The notes under the pieces: generated by a model
Told to the model about the DNA's origin: nothing
Databases searched by the model: none
The model's input: the letters and a program-made list of their open reading frames with translations, nothing else
Translations under genes and position numbers: made by a program
Part shown: piece after piece, positions 1 through 6,236 of the stretch
Position numbering within the stretch: the first letter of the stretch is position 1
Layout of the letters: the number at the start of each line of letters is the position of its first letter
Origin: Prevotella sp.
GTDB lineage: Bacteria; Bacteroidota; Bacteroidia; Bacteroidales; Bacteroidaceae
Direction of reading: 5' to 3'
Assembly: GCA_022732315.1 (NCBI GenBank)
Contig: JAIJUV010000147.1
Coordinates: 1 to 6,286 of the forward strand
DNA: 6,286 nucleotides

Positions 1-103
1 TGCTACGGGTATTGTAGTGCCTGTATGTTCCAAAGCGCCTCTTTTGTATTTATTAACACAAAAAGCTGCTCAAAAATTTGGCTATGTCTTAGGAATCAAA
101 AAA

Positions 104-949
104 TCATTCCTGGTTGCGATAAGCCAGCGGCGACATTCCCGAGCGGAGCTTAAAGAAATTACTCATAGCACTCTGGTCACTAAAATGCAGATAATCAGCT
201 ATCTCTCCCATCGTCATATCCGACTGCTTCAAAAGATTGCATATCTCCTTATACAATAAGGATGTGATGTGGTCATTCACCGTGGTTCCGGAAATCTCCT
301 TGATCATTCTCGAAAGATAAGGAGAAGATACGTTCAGTTTATCGGCATAGAATCGAATCTGCCGCTCGGTGCGGAAATGGCGATACAGGAGATGGAGGAA
401 TATCTCATATACCTCTTTCTTATGCCGCAAATCGCGAGTAACGGATACATTCTCGTAGGGAAGCTCTGATACCAGGAGCTTCAATACATTCACCATCGAC
501 TGTATCATCTCCACCTTATAGATATGCTGATGGCGTACGATGTCGCGAATCATGTGGAAGATATCAAGAGCCGCCTTCTGCTTGTCAGCAGACAACTGAT
601 ACACCACATCGGCAGAGATTTCCTCATCCACCAGGATAGCTTCCGCCTCGAAATCTGCCGACATGCCAGAAAAGGCAATGACATGCTTGGGCGAGATAAC
701 TAGCAATTCGCTAGGTATCAACATTTTCTCTGGAACATCGGTTTCAGCTCCCTGCTGCAGAACCTGCATTTTGATGTTTCCCTTAGTCACCAATACCAGT
801 TTGGTAAACAGAGTGCGCTCTAGAGCCATCTCTTTCAATTCATCCTCGCATAAATCATCTATATAAATATGTGCGGCATAAGCCCCAAAAATGCTTTCAA
901 GATGGTGTTGGGCGGCAAACTCCTTTAAATTATAAACTTGCTGCTTCAT
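104..949 (-). CDS. AraC-family transcriptional regulator
   Basis: A 281-residue protein with the layout of AraC/XylS-type regulators. The N-terminal part (about 40-110) is beta-rich and could be a small-molecule or cupin-like sensor. A helical linker (about 120-190) leads to a C-terminal DNA-binding domain. The first helix-turn-helix lies near 198-221 (IRFYADKLNVSSPYLSRMIK) and the second near 246-279, ending in the family's typical GMSPLAYR signature. The full length and classic C-terminus argue for an intact gene. The start at 949 was chosen because a consensus-like Bacteroidota promoter lies just upstream (976-1007), leaving a leader of roughly 20 bases; the ATG at 957-959 is out of frame. 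The ligand and target genes cannot be told from sequence. The gene points away from the tRNA and permease. Its promoter lies beside the DnaA-box cluster, so DnaA binding might influence it (inference). Confidence 0.93.
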   Translation of the reverse strand: MKQQVYNLKEFAAQHHLESIFGAYAAHIYIDDLCEDELKEMALERTLFTKLVLVTKGNIKMQVLQQGAETDVPEKMLIPSELLVISPKHVIAFSGMSADFEAEAILVDEEISADVVYQLSADKQKAALDIFHMIRDIVRHQHIYKVEMIQSMVNVLKLLVSELPYENVSVTRDLRHKKEVYEIFLHLLYRHFRTERQIRFYADKLNVSSPYLSRMIKEISGTTVNDHITSLLYKEICNLLKQSDMTMGEIADYLHFSDQSAMSNFFKLRSGMSPLAYRNQE

Positions 950-975
950 AAAGATCCATAATTTTTAGTTGGGGA

Positions 976-1007
976 CAAATTTACAATTTTATTTTGGAAA
1001 ATGCAAG
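976..1007 (-). promoter_or_regulatory. Promoter of the AraC-family gene
   Basis: Read on the minus strand, CTTG (1004-1007) is followed by exactly 20 bases and then TAAATTTG (976-983). This fits the Bacteroidota primary sigma-factor pattern TTTG-N19-21-TAnnTTTG with one mismatch in the upstream box. Transcription would begin near position 970, about 20 bases before the start codon. The -33 box is only six bases from the outermost DnaA-box-like 9-mer (1013-1021). Confidence 0.7.
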
Positions 1008-1012
1008 AAACG

Positions 1013-1172
1013 TATGGATAAAAAATGTGAAGAACTTAAACAGCCAAATGTTATCAACGATGTTTTTCCAACAATACAGCCACTGAAAATCAAGCTATTA
1101 AGATAGTTATCCACAGTTATCAACAGATACTTGGATAACTTTATGAAACCCGAAGTGGAAAAGTGTGGAAAA
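1013..1172. other. DnaA-box cluster; candidate replication origin or DnaA-binding locus
   Basis: Seven 9-mers resembling the DnaA box TTATCCACA lie in 160 non-coding bases. Plus strand: TTATCAACG (1051-1059), the perfect TTATCCACA (1107-1115) and TTATCAACA (1117-1125). Minus strand: TTATCCATA (1013-1021), TTATCCAAG (1130-1138), TTTTCCACT (1154-1162) and TTTTCCACA (1164-1172). Two pairs (1107/1117 and 1154/1164) start exactly 10 bases apart, about one helical turn, so paired boxes face the same side of the DNA. Plus-strand boxes at 1051-1125 converge on minus-strand boxes at 1130-1172. A very AT-rich stretch (about 976-1003) flanks the cluster and could be an unwinding element. The tRNA terminator at 1182-1213 would keep transcription out. 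The clustering is seen directly; the oriC role is inference. A datA- or DARS-like DnaA-titration site is the main alternative. Confidence 0.6.
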
Positions 1173-1181
1173 GTTTGGCGC

Positions 1182-1213
1182 AAAAAAAGACACTAACTTC
1201 AAAGTTAGTGTCT
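1182..1213 (-). terminator. Rho-independent terminator of the tRNA gene
   Basis: An 11-bp perfect stem (1188-1198 with 1203-1213, AGACACTAACT and its complement) encloses a four-base loop. On the minus strand it is followed directly by a run of seven T (1182-1188, sharing one base with the stem). It begins only six bases beyond the 3' end of the tRNA, so it very probably ends that transcript just before the DnaA-box cluster. Confidence 0.9.
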
Positions 1214-1219
1214 CTAATG

Positions 1220-1293
1220 TAGCGGGAGGGGGCCACGATCCCTCGACCTCCGGATTATGAATCCGACGCTCTAACCAGCTGAGCTATCCCGCC
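1220..1293 (-). tRNA. tRNA-Met (anticodon CAU), probably elongator
   Basis: A full cloverleaf folds on the minus strand. The acceptor stem is GGCGGGA against TCCCGCT (first pair G-U). The D-arm has GCTC/GAGC with the conserved GG in its loop. The anticodon stem is TCGGA/TCCGG with loop TTCATAA, giving anticodon CAU, and the discriminator base is A. The initiator hallmarks (C1 x A72 mismatch, three stacked G-C pairs next to the anticodon loop) are absent, so this is not tRNA-fMet. A CAU tRNA could also be the lysidine-modified tRNA-Ile2, but the G4-C69 and G5-C68 pairs are unlike the C-G pairs seen there in E. coli, so Met is favoured. CCA is not encoded and must be added by the CCA-adding enzyme. 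The T-arm is unusual: the loop reads ATCGTGG and the stem contains an A x C mismatch (see findings). Confidence 0.92.
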
Positions 1294-1324
1294 ATCCTTA
1301 CAAGTCATTTCTGAATTGCGGGTG

Positions 1325-1356
1325 CAAAGGTACAACAATTATTTGATTCCACCAAA
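1325..1356 (-). promoter_or_regulatory. Promoter of the tRNA-Met gene
   Basis: Read on the minus strand, TTTG (1353-1356), 20 bases, then TACCTTTG (1325-1332). Both boxes match the Bacteroidota consensus TTTG-N19-21-TAnnTTTG exactly. The start point would be near 1318, leaving a leader of about 25 bases before the mature tRNA 5' end at 1293, to be removed by RNase P. Confidence 0.85.
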
Positions 1357-1478
1357 TTTTTTCGGAGAAATTTTCAAAAAAACTTTTATTTTTTTGTTTT
1401 TGGCCCTTTTTCACCCCATTTACACCTATTATATATATAAAAAAAGCGAAAAAGAAAGGTTTTCTGATTTTTTTGTGT

Positions 1479-1486
1479 TAACTTTG
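1479..1486 (+). promoter_or_regulatory. Probable -7 box of the permease-ribBA operon
   Basis: TAACTTTG matches the Bacteroidota -7 element TAnnTTTG and sits about 65 bases before the permease start codon, implying a leader of roughly 58 bases. No TTTG is found 19-21 bases upstream, so the -33 element is weak or absent. The preceding stretch (about 1355-1478) is very rich in A/T runs, which may act as an upstream activating sequence. It divides the minus-strand tRNA from the plus-strand operon. Confidence 0.6.
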
Positions 1487-1550
1487 CACGCTGAAACTGT
1501 CAAGCCCCAGAATAAGTAGGATGGGAAGACAGTAAACTTGATAAAAAGAA

Positions 1551-3440
1551 ATGTTTAGAATTAAGAAATTAGACATATTTATAGCCAAGCAATTTGGACT
1601 CCTTTTCATGGGAACCTTCTTCATCTGCCAGTTTGTGCTGATGATGCAGTTCCTGTGGCGATATATCGATGACCTCATCGGTAAGGGAATCTCTATGGAC
1701 GTAATGGCGCAGTTCTTCTGGTACATGGGCTTGATGCTCGTGCCGCAAGCCCTGCCGCTCGCCATCCTGCTTTCCTCACTGATGACGTTCGGTAACCTGG
1801 GTGAAAGTTCAGAGCTCACAGCCATCAAGGCTGCCGGCATCTCGCTGATGCAGGCTTTCCGGTCGCTCATCATCATCACCGTTATCATCATGTGCGGCTC
1901 GTTCTACTTCCAAAACAACGTAGGCCCGAGTGCCAACCAGAAACTGGGACAGCTCCTGCTCTCCATGAAGCAGAAGAGTCCGGAACTGGAAATCCCAGAA
2001 GGAATCTTCTATGACGGTATTCCAAACTGCAACCTCTATGTGCAGAAGAAAGACCTGAAGACGGGTAAGCTCTACGGCATCATGATCTATCGCATGACCG
2101 ACAGTTATGAAGATGCAGCCATCATCCTCGCCGACTCGGGCATGCTGCAGAGTACCGCCGAAAAGAAGCACCTCGTTTTGACGCTCAACAGCGGCGAATG
2201 GTTCGAAAACATGCAGAGCAGCGAATTCGGCAACAGCGCAGCCGTACCATACAGAAGAGAGACCTTCATCACCAAGAAGATTGTGCTCGACTTTGACGGA
2301 GGCTTCAATCTTGCAGACGCAGCCTCGCTATCCAACAATGCCAAGGCAAAGAGCCTCTCCAAGATCTTCCACGACATCGATTCCATCAACGGACAGTATG
2401 ATTCCGTGGGCAGGAACTATCTCAGCGAAGCCAACGTCCGCTTCTACAGACTTGCCACGGTGGGCCAGAAAGACTCGGCAAGACTTGCTAAAAAAGGGCA
2501 GACGGAGAATTTCGACACCTTATATAATAGGCTCTCCAACGACAAGAAGCTGATGGCACTCAACGATGCCAAGATGACGGTGCAGCAGGAGACGAGCGAC
2601 CTCGACTTCAAGGCGATGATGACCCACGATGCCGACTATATCGTAAGACTTCACGAGATAGAAGCTATCCAGAAGTTCACGCTGGCACTGGCATGCCTGA
2701 TCTTCTTCTTCATCGGTGCGCCTTTGGGAGCCATCATCCGAAAGGGAGGTCTGGGATTCCCGGTAGTCATATCCGTATTGGTGTTCATCATCTTCTACAT
2801 CCTCGACAATACGGGCTACCGAATGTCACGACAGGGTTCGTGGGCCATCTGGTTCGGTAAGGGACTGGCACCAGCCGTACTTGCCCCAATCGCCGTCTTC
2901 GTGACCTACAAGGCAACCAACGACTCTACGGTATTCAACATGGAGCTATACAAGAACTTCTTCATGAAGCTGCTGGGTCTGCGAATCAAGCGCCACATCT
3001 TCGGCAAGGAAGTAATCATTGAAGATCCGAAATACGGGGAAGATGCCGCTTTGCTGGAGAAGCTGAACGGCGACATCGCTATATATAATAAGGTACACGA
3101 GCTGAAGAAGCTTCCTAACTTCATCAATGTGTTCTTCAAGTATCAGCCTGACCACGAGATAGAACGCATCAGCGAAGAACTGGAGAAGGTGATAGAGGAC
3201 CTGAGCAACACCAAGAACAGGGTGATTCTGCACAATCTCAACCTCTACCCTATTCTCGCGACCAAGGCCCACACCCGACCTTTCGAGCAGAAGTGGCTCA
3301 ACATCGTTGCAGCCATCATCGTTCCGGTGGGCATCGTGCTGTACCTCAGAATGTGGCGTTTCAGACTCCGTCTCTATCGTGACCTGAATGTCATCAGACA
3401 GAGTAACGCCAACATCATCAGTCAGATAAACAAAATGTAA
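1551..3440 (+). CDS. LptF/LptG (YjgP/YjgQ) family permease, long Bacteroidota form
   Basis: A 629-residue inner-membrane protein of the family whose members pair with the ATPase LptB to extract lipopolysaccharide from the inner membrane and pass it to LptC and the periplasmic bridge. Predicted membrane segments lie near 15-36, 55-80 and 103-120. A large periplasmic region follows (about 121-370), then three more membrane segments (about 375-398, 403-419, 433-453). Family signatures are ELTAIKAAGIS (88-98) after the second segment and GAPLGAIIRKGGLGFPVVI (389-407) around the fourth and fifth. E. coli LptF and LptG are about 360 residues. This protein adds an enlarged periplasmic part and a C-terminal extension (about 460-629), with a charged helical stretch (535-557) and a seventh hydrophobic segment (582-599). 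The start codon follows AAAAAGAA, with no strong Shine-Dalgarno site. Sequence alone does not show whether it acts as LptF or LptG, so no symbol is given. Confidence 0.93.
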   Translation: MFRIKKLDIFIAKQFGLLFMGTFFICQFVLMMQFLWRYIDDLIGKGISMDVMAQFFWYMGLMLVPQALPLAILLSSLMTFGNLGESSELTAIKAAGISLMQAFRSLIIITVIIMCGSFYFQNNVGPSANQKLGQLLLSMKQKSPELEIPEGIFYDGIPNCNLYVQKKDLKTGKLYGIMIYRMTDSYEDAAIILADSGMLQSTAEKKHLVLTLNSGEWFENMQSSEFGNSAAVPYRRETFITKKIVLDFDGGFNLADAASLSNNAKAKSLSKIFHDIDSINGQYDSVGRNYLSEANVRFYRLATVGQKDSARLAKKGQTENFDTLYNRLSNDKKLMALNDAKMTVQQETSDLDFKAMMTHDADYIVRLHEIEAIQKFTLALACLIFFFIGAPLGAIIRKGGLGFPVVISVLVFIIFYILDNTGYRMSRQGSWAIWFGKGLAPAVLAPIAVFVTYKATNDSTVFNMELYKNFFMKLLGLRIKRHIFGKEVIIEDPKYGEDAALLEKLNGDIAIYNKVHELKKLPNFINVFFKYQPDHEIERISEELEKVIEDLSNTKNRVILHNLNLYPILATKAHTRPFEQKWLNIVAAIIVPVGIVLYLRMWRFRLRLYRDLNVIRQSNANIISQINKM

Positions 3441-3462
3441 CTAACAAAATAAAGTATCACAA

Positions 3463-4674
3463 ATGGCAGACATCAAACTAAATAGCATCGAAGATGCAGT
3501 AAAGGATTTCCAGGAAGGAAAGTTTGTTATCGTAGTAGACGACGAAGACCGCGAGAACGAAGGCGACCTCATCATCGCCGCAGAGAAGATTGATGCAGAG
3601 AAGGTAAACTTCATGCTGAAGAACGCAAGAGGCGTGCTCTGCGCACCGATTACACTGAGCCGTTGCGACGAACTCGACTTGCCTCACCAGGTTTCAGACA
3701 ACACCTCCATGCTCGGCACTCCGTTCACCGTAACCGTAGACAAGCTGGAGGGCTGCTCTACAGGCGTATCGGCACACGACCGTGCAGAGACCATCAAGGC
3801 ACTTGCCGACCCTAACTCAACCCCACAGACATTCGGTCGTCCTGGCCACATCAACCCACTCTATGCACAGGACAACGGTGTATTGAGAAGAAGCGGCCAC
3901 ACCGAGGCTGCCATCGACCTCTGCAAGATGGCAGGACTCTACCCAGCCGGTGCACTCATGGAAATCATGAACGAAGACGGCACCATGGCACGCCTGCCAG
4001 AGCTGATGAAAATGGCGAAGGAGTGGAACCTGAAGGTAATCTCCATCAAAGACATGATAGAATACCGCCTCAAGAAGGAATCGCTCATCGAAGTGGGCGA
4101 AGAGGTGGATATGCCAACCGACTACGGACACTTCCGACTCATCCCATTCCGCCAGTCAAGCAACGGATTGGAGCACATGGCACTCATCAAGGGCGAATGG
4201 AAGGAAGACGAGCCAATTCTGGTTCGTGTACACTCATCATGCGCCACAGGCGACATCCTGGGCAGCAAGCGCTGCGATTGCGGACAGCAGTTGCACAAGT
4301 CAATGGAAGAGATTGAGAAAGCAGGCAAGGGAGTCATCATCTACATGCAGCAGGAAGGCAGAGGCATCGGACTGATGAACAAGATTGCCGCCTACAAGCT
4401 GCAGGAAGAAGGATACGACACCGTAGACGCCAATGTTCACCTCGGCTTCAAGCCAGATGAGCGCGACTACGGCTGCGGCGCACAGATGCTCCGCCACCTC
4501 GGCGTACATAAGATGCGCCTGCTCACCAACAACCCGGTGAAACGTGTAGGACTGGAAGCATACGGACTCGAAATCGTAGAGAATGTAGCCATTGAAGTTG
4601 AACCTAACAAGTACAACGAGCGCTACCTCAAGACCAAAAGAGACCGCATGGGGCATACTTTGCACCTCGGATAA
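3463..4674 (+). CDS. ribBA: Bifunctional DHBP synthase / GTP cyclohydrolase II
   Basis: A 403-residue cytoplasmic enzyme supplying both precursors of riboflavin. The N-terminal RibB half (about 1-200) converts ribulose 5-phosphate to 3,4-dihydroxy-2-butanone 4-phosphate and formate. It shows the metal/substrate motif [11 protein letters not shown] (26-36), [13 protein letters not shown] (99-111), [10 protein letters not shown] (124-133), GHTEAAIDL (145-153) and NEDGTMAR (170-177). The C-terminal RibA half (about 205-403) opens the GTP ring. It has the three zinc cysteines of HSSC...CDC (C260, C271, C273), QQEGRGIGL (296-304), [10 protein letters not shown] (332-341) and LLTNNPVK (353-360). 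All key motifs of both halves are present, so both activities are likely. Length and domain order match bacterial RibBA such as that of B. subtilis. It starts 22 bases after the permease stop with no promoter visible between, so the two genes are probably cotranscribed. Confidence 0.97.
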   Translation: MADIKLNSIEDAVKDFQEGKFVIVVDDEDRENEGDLIIAAEKIDAEKVNFMLKNARGVLCAPITLSRCDELDLPHQVSDNTSMLGTPFTVTVDKLEGCSTGVSAHDRAETIKALADPNSTPQTFGRPGHINPLYAQDNGVLRRSGHTEAAIDLCKMAGLYPAGALMEIMNEDGTMARLPELMKMAKEWNLKVISIKDMIEYRLKKESLIEVGEEVDMPTDYGHFRLIPFRQSSNGLEHMALIKGEWKEDEPILVRVHSSCATGDILGSKRCDCGQQLHKSMEEIEKAGKGVIIYMQQEGRGIGLMNKIAAYKLQEEGYDTVDANVHLGFKPDERDYGCGAQMLRHLGVHKMRLLTNNPVKRVGLEAYGLEIVENVAIEVEPNKYNERYLKTKRDRMGHTLHLG

Positions 4675-4685
4675 TGTAATTTTTG

Positions 4686-4717
4686 TTATTATTTCGGGTC
4701 AAAACCCGAAATAATGA
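4686..4717 (+). terminator. Hairpin after ribBA, probable terminator
   Basis: A perfect 12-bp inverted repeat (4688-4699, ATTATTTCGGGT, with 4704-4715) encloses the loop CAAA. A G-U and an A-U pair extend it to 4686-4717. It begins 11 bases after the ribBA stop codon and lies before the promoter of the next gene. No clear T-run follows on either strand, so it is an atypical intrinsic terminator. It could instead protect the 3' end of the operon mRNA. Confidence 0.7.
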
Positions 4718-4749
4718 GCAAATTTCTTCCGAAAAAGAAATAATTTGTT

Positions 4750-4757
4750 TAATTTTG
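4750..4757 (+). promoter_or_regulatory. Probable -7 box of the aminotransferase gene
   Basis: TAATTTTG matches the Bacteroidota -7 element TAnnTTTG. It lies 30 bases before the aminotransferase start codon and downstream of the ribBA hairpin, giving a short leader of about 25 bases. At the expected upstream position there is only CTTC, a poor match to TTTG, so the -33 element is weak. Confidence 0.6.
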
Positions 4758-4787
4758 CACACGAATATTTAATATAAACAAAGAATT

Positions 4788-5981
4788 ATGGCACAATTAT
4801 CTGATCGTCTTAACAGATTGGCACCATCAGCAACGCTGGCGATGTCACAGAAGAGTAGTGAAATGAAAGCTCAGGGTATCGATGTAATTAACATGAGTGT
4901 AGGTGAACCAGACTTCAACACGCCTGACAATATCAAGGAGGCTGCGAAGAAGGCTATTGATGAGAACTTCTCACGTTACTCACCAGTTCCTGGTTACCCA
5001 GACTTGCGAAAGGCAATTGTAGCCAAACTGAAAAAGGAGAACGGCCTCGACTACACTATGAACGAGGTAATCGTCGGCACAGGTGGCAAGCAGTGTGTAT
5101 GCAATGCAGTATTGGCACTCGTGAACCCAGGCGACGAAGTTATCATCCCAGCTCCATATTGGGTAAGCTACCCACAGATGGTGAAGTTGGCTGGTGGTAC
5201 ACCAGTCATCGTGAACGCAGGTTTCGACCAGGACTTCAAGATGACAGCCGAGCAGCTTGAGAACGCCATCACAGAGAAGACCAAGATGCTCATCCTCTGC
5301 TCTCCTAGCAACCCAACAGGTAGCGTATATTCAAAGGAGGAATTGGCAGCATTGGCAGACGTCCTCAAGAAGCATCCAGAAGTATTCGTGTTGGCAGACG
5401 AAATCTACGAGCACATCAACTATATCGGCAAGCACCACAGCATCGCTCAGGAGCCAGGCATGAAGGAGCAGGTAATCATCGCCAATGGTGTGTCTAAGGC
5501 ATACGCCATGACAGGATGGAGAATCGGTTTCCTCGCAGGTCCGGAATGGATCATCAAGGGCTGCAACAAACTGCAGGGTCAGTACACCAGCGGTACCTGT
5601 TCAGTAAGCCAGAAGGCAGCCGAGGCAGCCTACACACTCGACCAGGGTGCCGTGGAGGAGATGCGCGTAGCCTTCGAGCGTCGCCGCAACCTGATTGTGA
5701 AGCTGGCTAAGGAAGTACCAGGACTTGAGGTCAACATGCCACAGGGCGCCTTCTATCTCTTCCCTAAGTGCAACAGCTACTTCGGCAAGAGCAACGGTGA
5801 GAAGACTATCAACAACTCAACCGACTTCGCAATGTATCTGCTGGAGGAAGCTCACGTAGCAACAGTAGGCGGTGATGCCTTCGGCGATCCAGACTGTTTC
5901 CGCATGAGCTATGCCACAAGCGACGAGAACATCGTAGAGGCCATCCGCCGTATCAAGGAAGCATTGGGCAAATTGAAATAA
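4788..5981 (+). CDS. aspC: PLP-dependent aspartate aminotransferase (class I/II, Thermus/Bacillus type)
   Basis: A 397-residue cytoplasmic fold-type I aminotransferase. It would interconvert aspartate plus 2-oxoglutarate and oxaloacetate plus glutamate using pyridoxal phosphate (PLP). Visible signatures are NMSVGEPDFNTP (35-46), RYSPVPGYPDLR (63-74), GTGGKQ (97-102), SPSNPTG (172-178, N175 contacting PLP), ADEIYEH (203-209, D204 pairing with the pyridine nitrogen), GVSKAYAMTGWRIGF (234-248) with the Schiff-base lysine K237, and FRMSYA (371-376), where R372 should bind the substrate alpha-carboxylate. Length and motifs fit subgroup Ib enzymes such as Thermus AspC and B. subtilis AspB, not E. 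coli AspC. T16 and K101 occupy positions linked to prephenate aminotransferase activity in this subgroup, so a second role in tyrosine/phenylalanine synthesis is possible (inference). The gene appears monocistronic, with its own promoter and a hairpin behind it. Substrate choice is less certain than family. Confidence 0.92.
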   Translation: MAQLSDRLNRLAPSATLAMSQKSSEMKAQGIDVINMSVGEPDFNTPDNIKEAAKKAIDENFSRYSPVPGYPDLRKAIVAKLKKENGLDYTMNEVIVGTGGKQCVCNAVLALVNPGDEVIIPAPYWVSYPQMVKLAGGTPVIVNAGFDQDFKMTAEQLENAITEKTKMLILCSPSNPTGSVYSKEELAALADVLKKHPEVFVLADEIYEHINYIGKHHSIAQEPGMKEQVIIANGVSKAYAMTGWRIGFLAGPEWIIKGCNKLQGQYTSGTCSVSQKAAEAAYTLDQGAVEEMRVAFERRRNLIVKLAKEVPGLEVNMPQGAFYLFPKCNSYFGKSNGEKTINNSTDFAMYLLEEAHVATVGGDAFGDPDCFRMSYATSDENIVEAIRRIKEALGKLK

Positions 5982-6025
5982 GAAACAGCAAAATAGCACG
6001 TTTTACCATCAATTTTGTAAAGAAA

Positions 6026-6064
6026 TAACGAGATATTGACTTATTTTGAGTTAATATCTCGTTA
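6026..6064 (+). terminator. Long hairpin after the aminotransferase gene, probable terminator
   Basis: Bases 6026-6042 pair with 6048-6064. The outer 12 pairs are perfect (TAACGAGATATT with its complement) and the inner five include two wobble pairs, around a five-base loop. It starts 45 bases after the aminotransferase stop and precedes the next promoter. The bases that follow (AAACTTCTTAATT) contain only a weak T-rich stretch, so termination efficiency is uncertain. Confidence 0.7.
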
Positions 6065-6102
6065 AAACTTCTTAATTAGGGTAATAGTTTCTCATTATTT
6101 AT

Positions 6103-6110
6103 TATCTTTG
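6103..6110 (+). promoter_or_regulatory. Probable -7 box of the last gene
   Basis: TATCTTTG matches TAnnTTTG and lies beyond the preceding hairpin. No TTTG sits 19-21 bases upstream. Transcription from here would give a leader of about 120 bases before the start codon at 6237, much longer than those of the other genes in the window. Confidence 0.55.
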
Positions 6111-6236
6111 CCAATGGATTTTGAGGAACCTTCTTGTACAGGTCAGCAATGGCCCCAAAGAAGCCCGAGAAATAACTAGAAAAAACGAGAAAATATTAAT
6201 AATTTATTAACTAATAATTTAAAAAAAAGTAAAATT

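Noticed and set aside
989..1183. A 64-codon minus-strand open frame across the DnaA-box cluster.
   Set aside because: It overlaps the regulator promoter and the DnaA-box repeats, has no family resemblance, and its end abuts the tRNA terminator. Treated as chance.
1220..1293. The CAU tRNA as an attachment site for an integrated element.
   Set aside because: No integrase gene and no repeated copy of the tRNA 3' end were seen in the window.
1316..1519. A 67-codon plus-strand open frame between the tRNA and the permease gene.
   Set aside because: It spans the tRNA promoter and long A/T runs and encodes a low-complexity Phe/Lys-rich peptide with no recognisable family. Its openness follows from base composition.
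1487..1550. Possible FMN riboswitch controlling the ribBA operon.
   Set aside because: The leader is only about 60 bases and the conserved FMN-aptamer core was not seen; the 22-base gap before ribBA is too short to hold one.
1809..3272. Several long minus-strand open frames inside the permease gene.
   Set aside because: They lie opposite a clearly conserved membrane protein, have no recognisable motifs, and are explained by codon bias of the sense strand.
3478..4665. Open frames on both strands within ribBA.
   Set aside because: The RibB and RibA motifs account for the whole stretch in one frame; the others are shadows with unlikely His/Val/Phe-rich composition.
6114..6179. A 21-codon open frame (starting MDFEEPSCTG) in the leader of the last gene.
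   Set aside because: Its ATG sits only four bases after the -7 box, at or before the expected transcript start, so it would be leaderless at best. There is no supporting signal.
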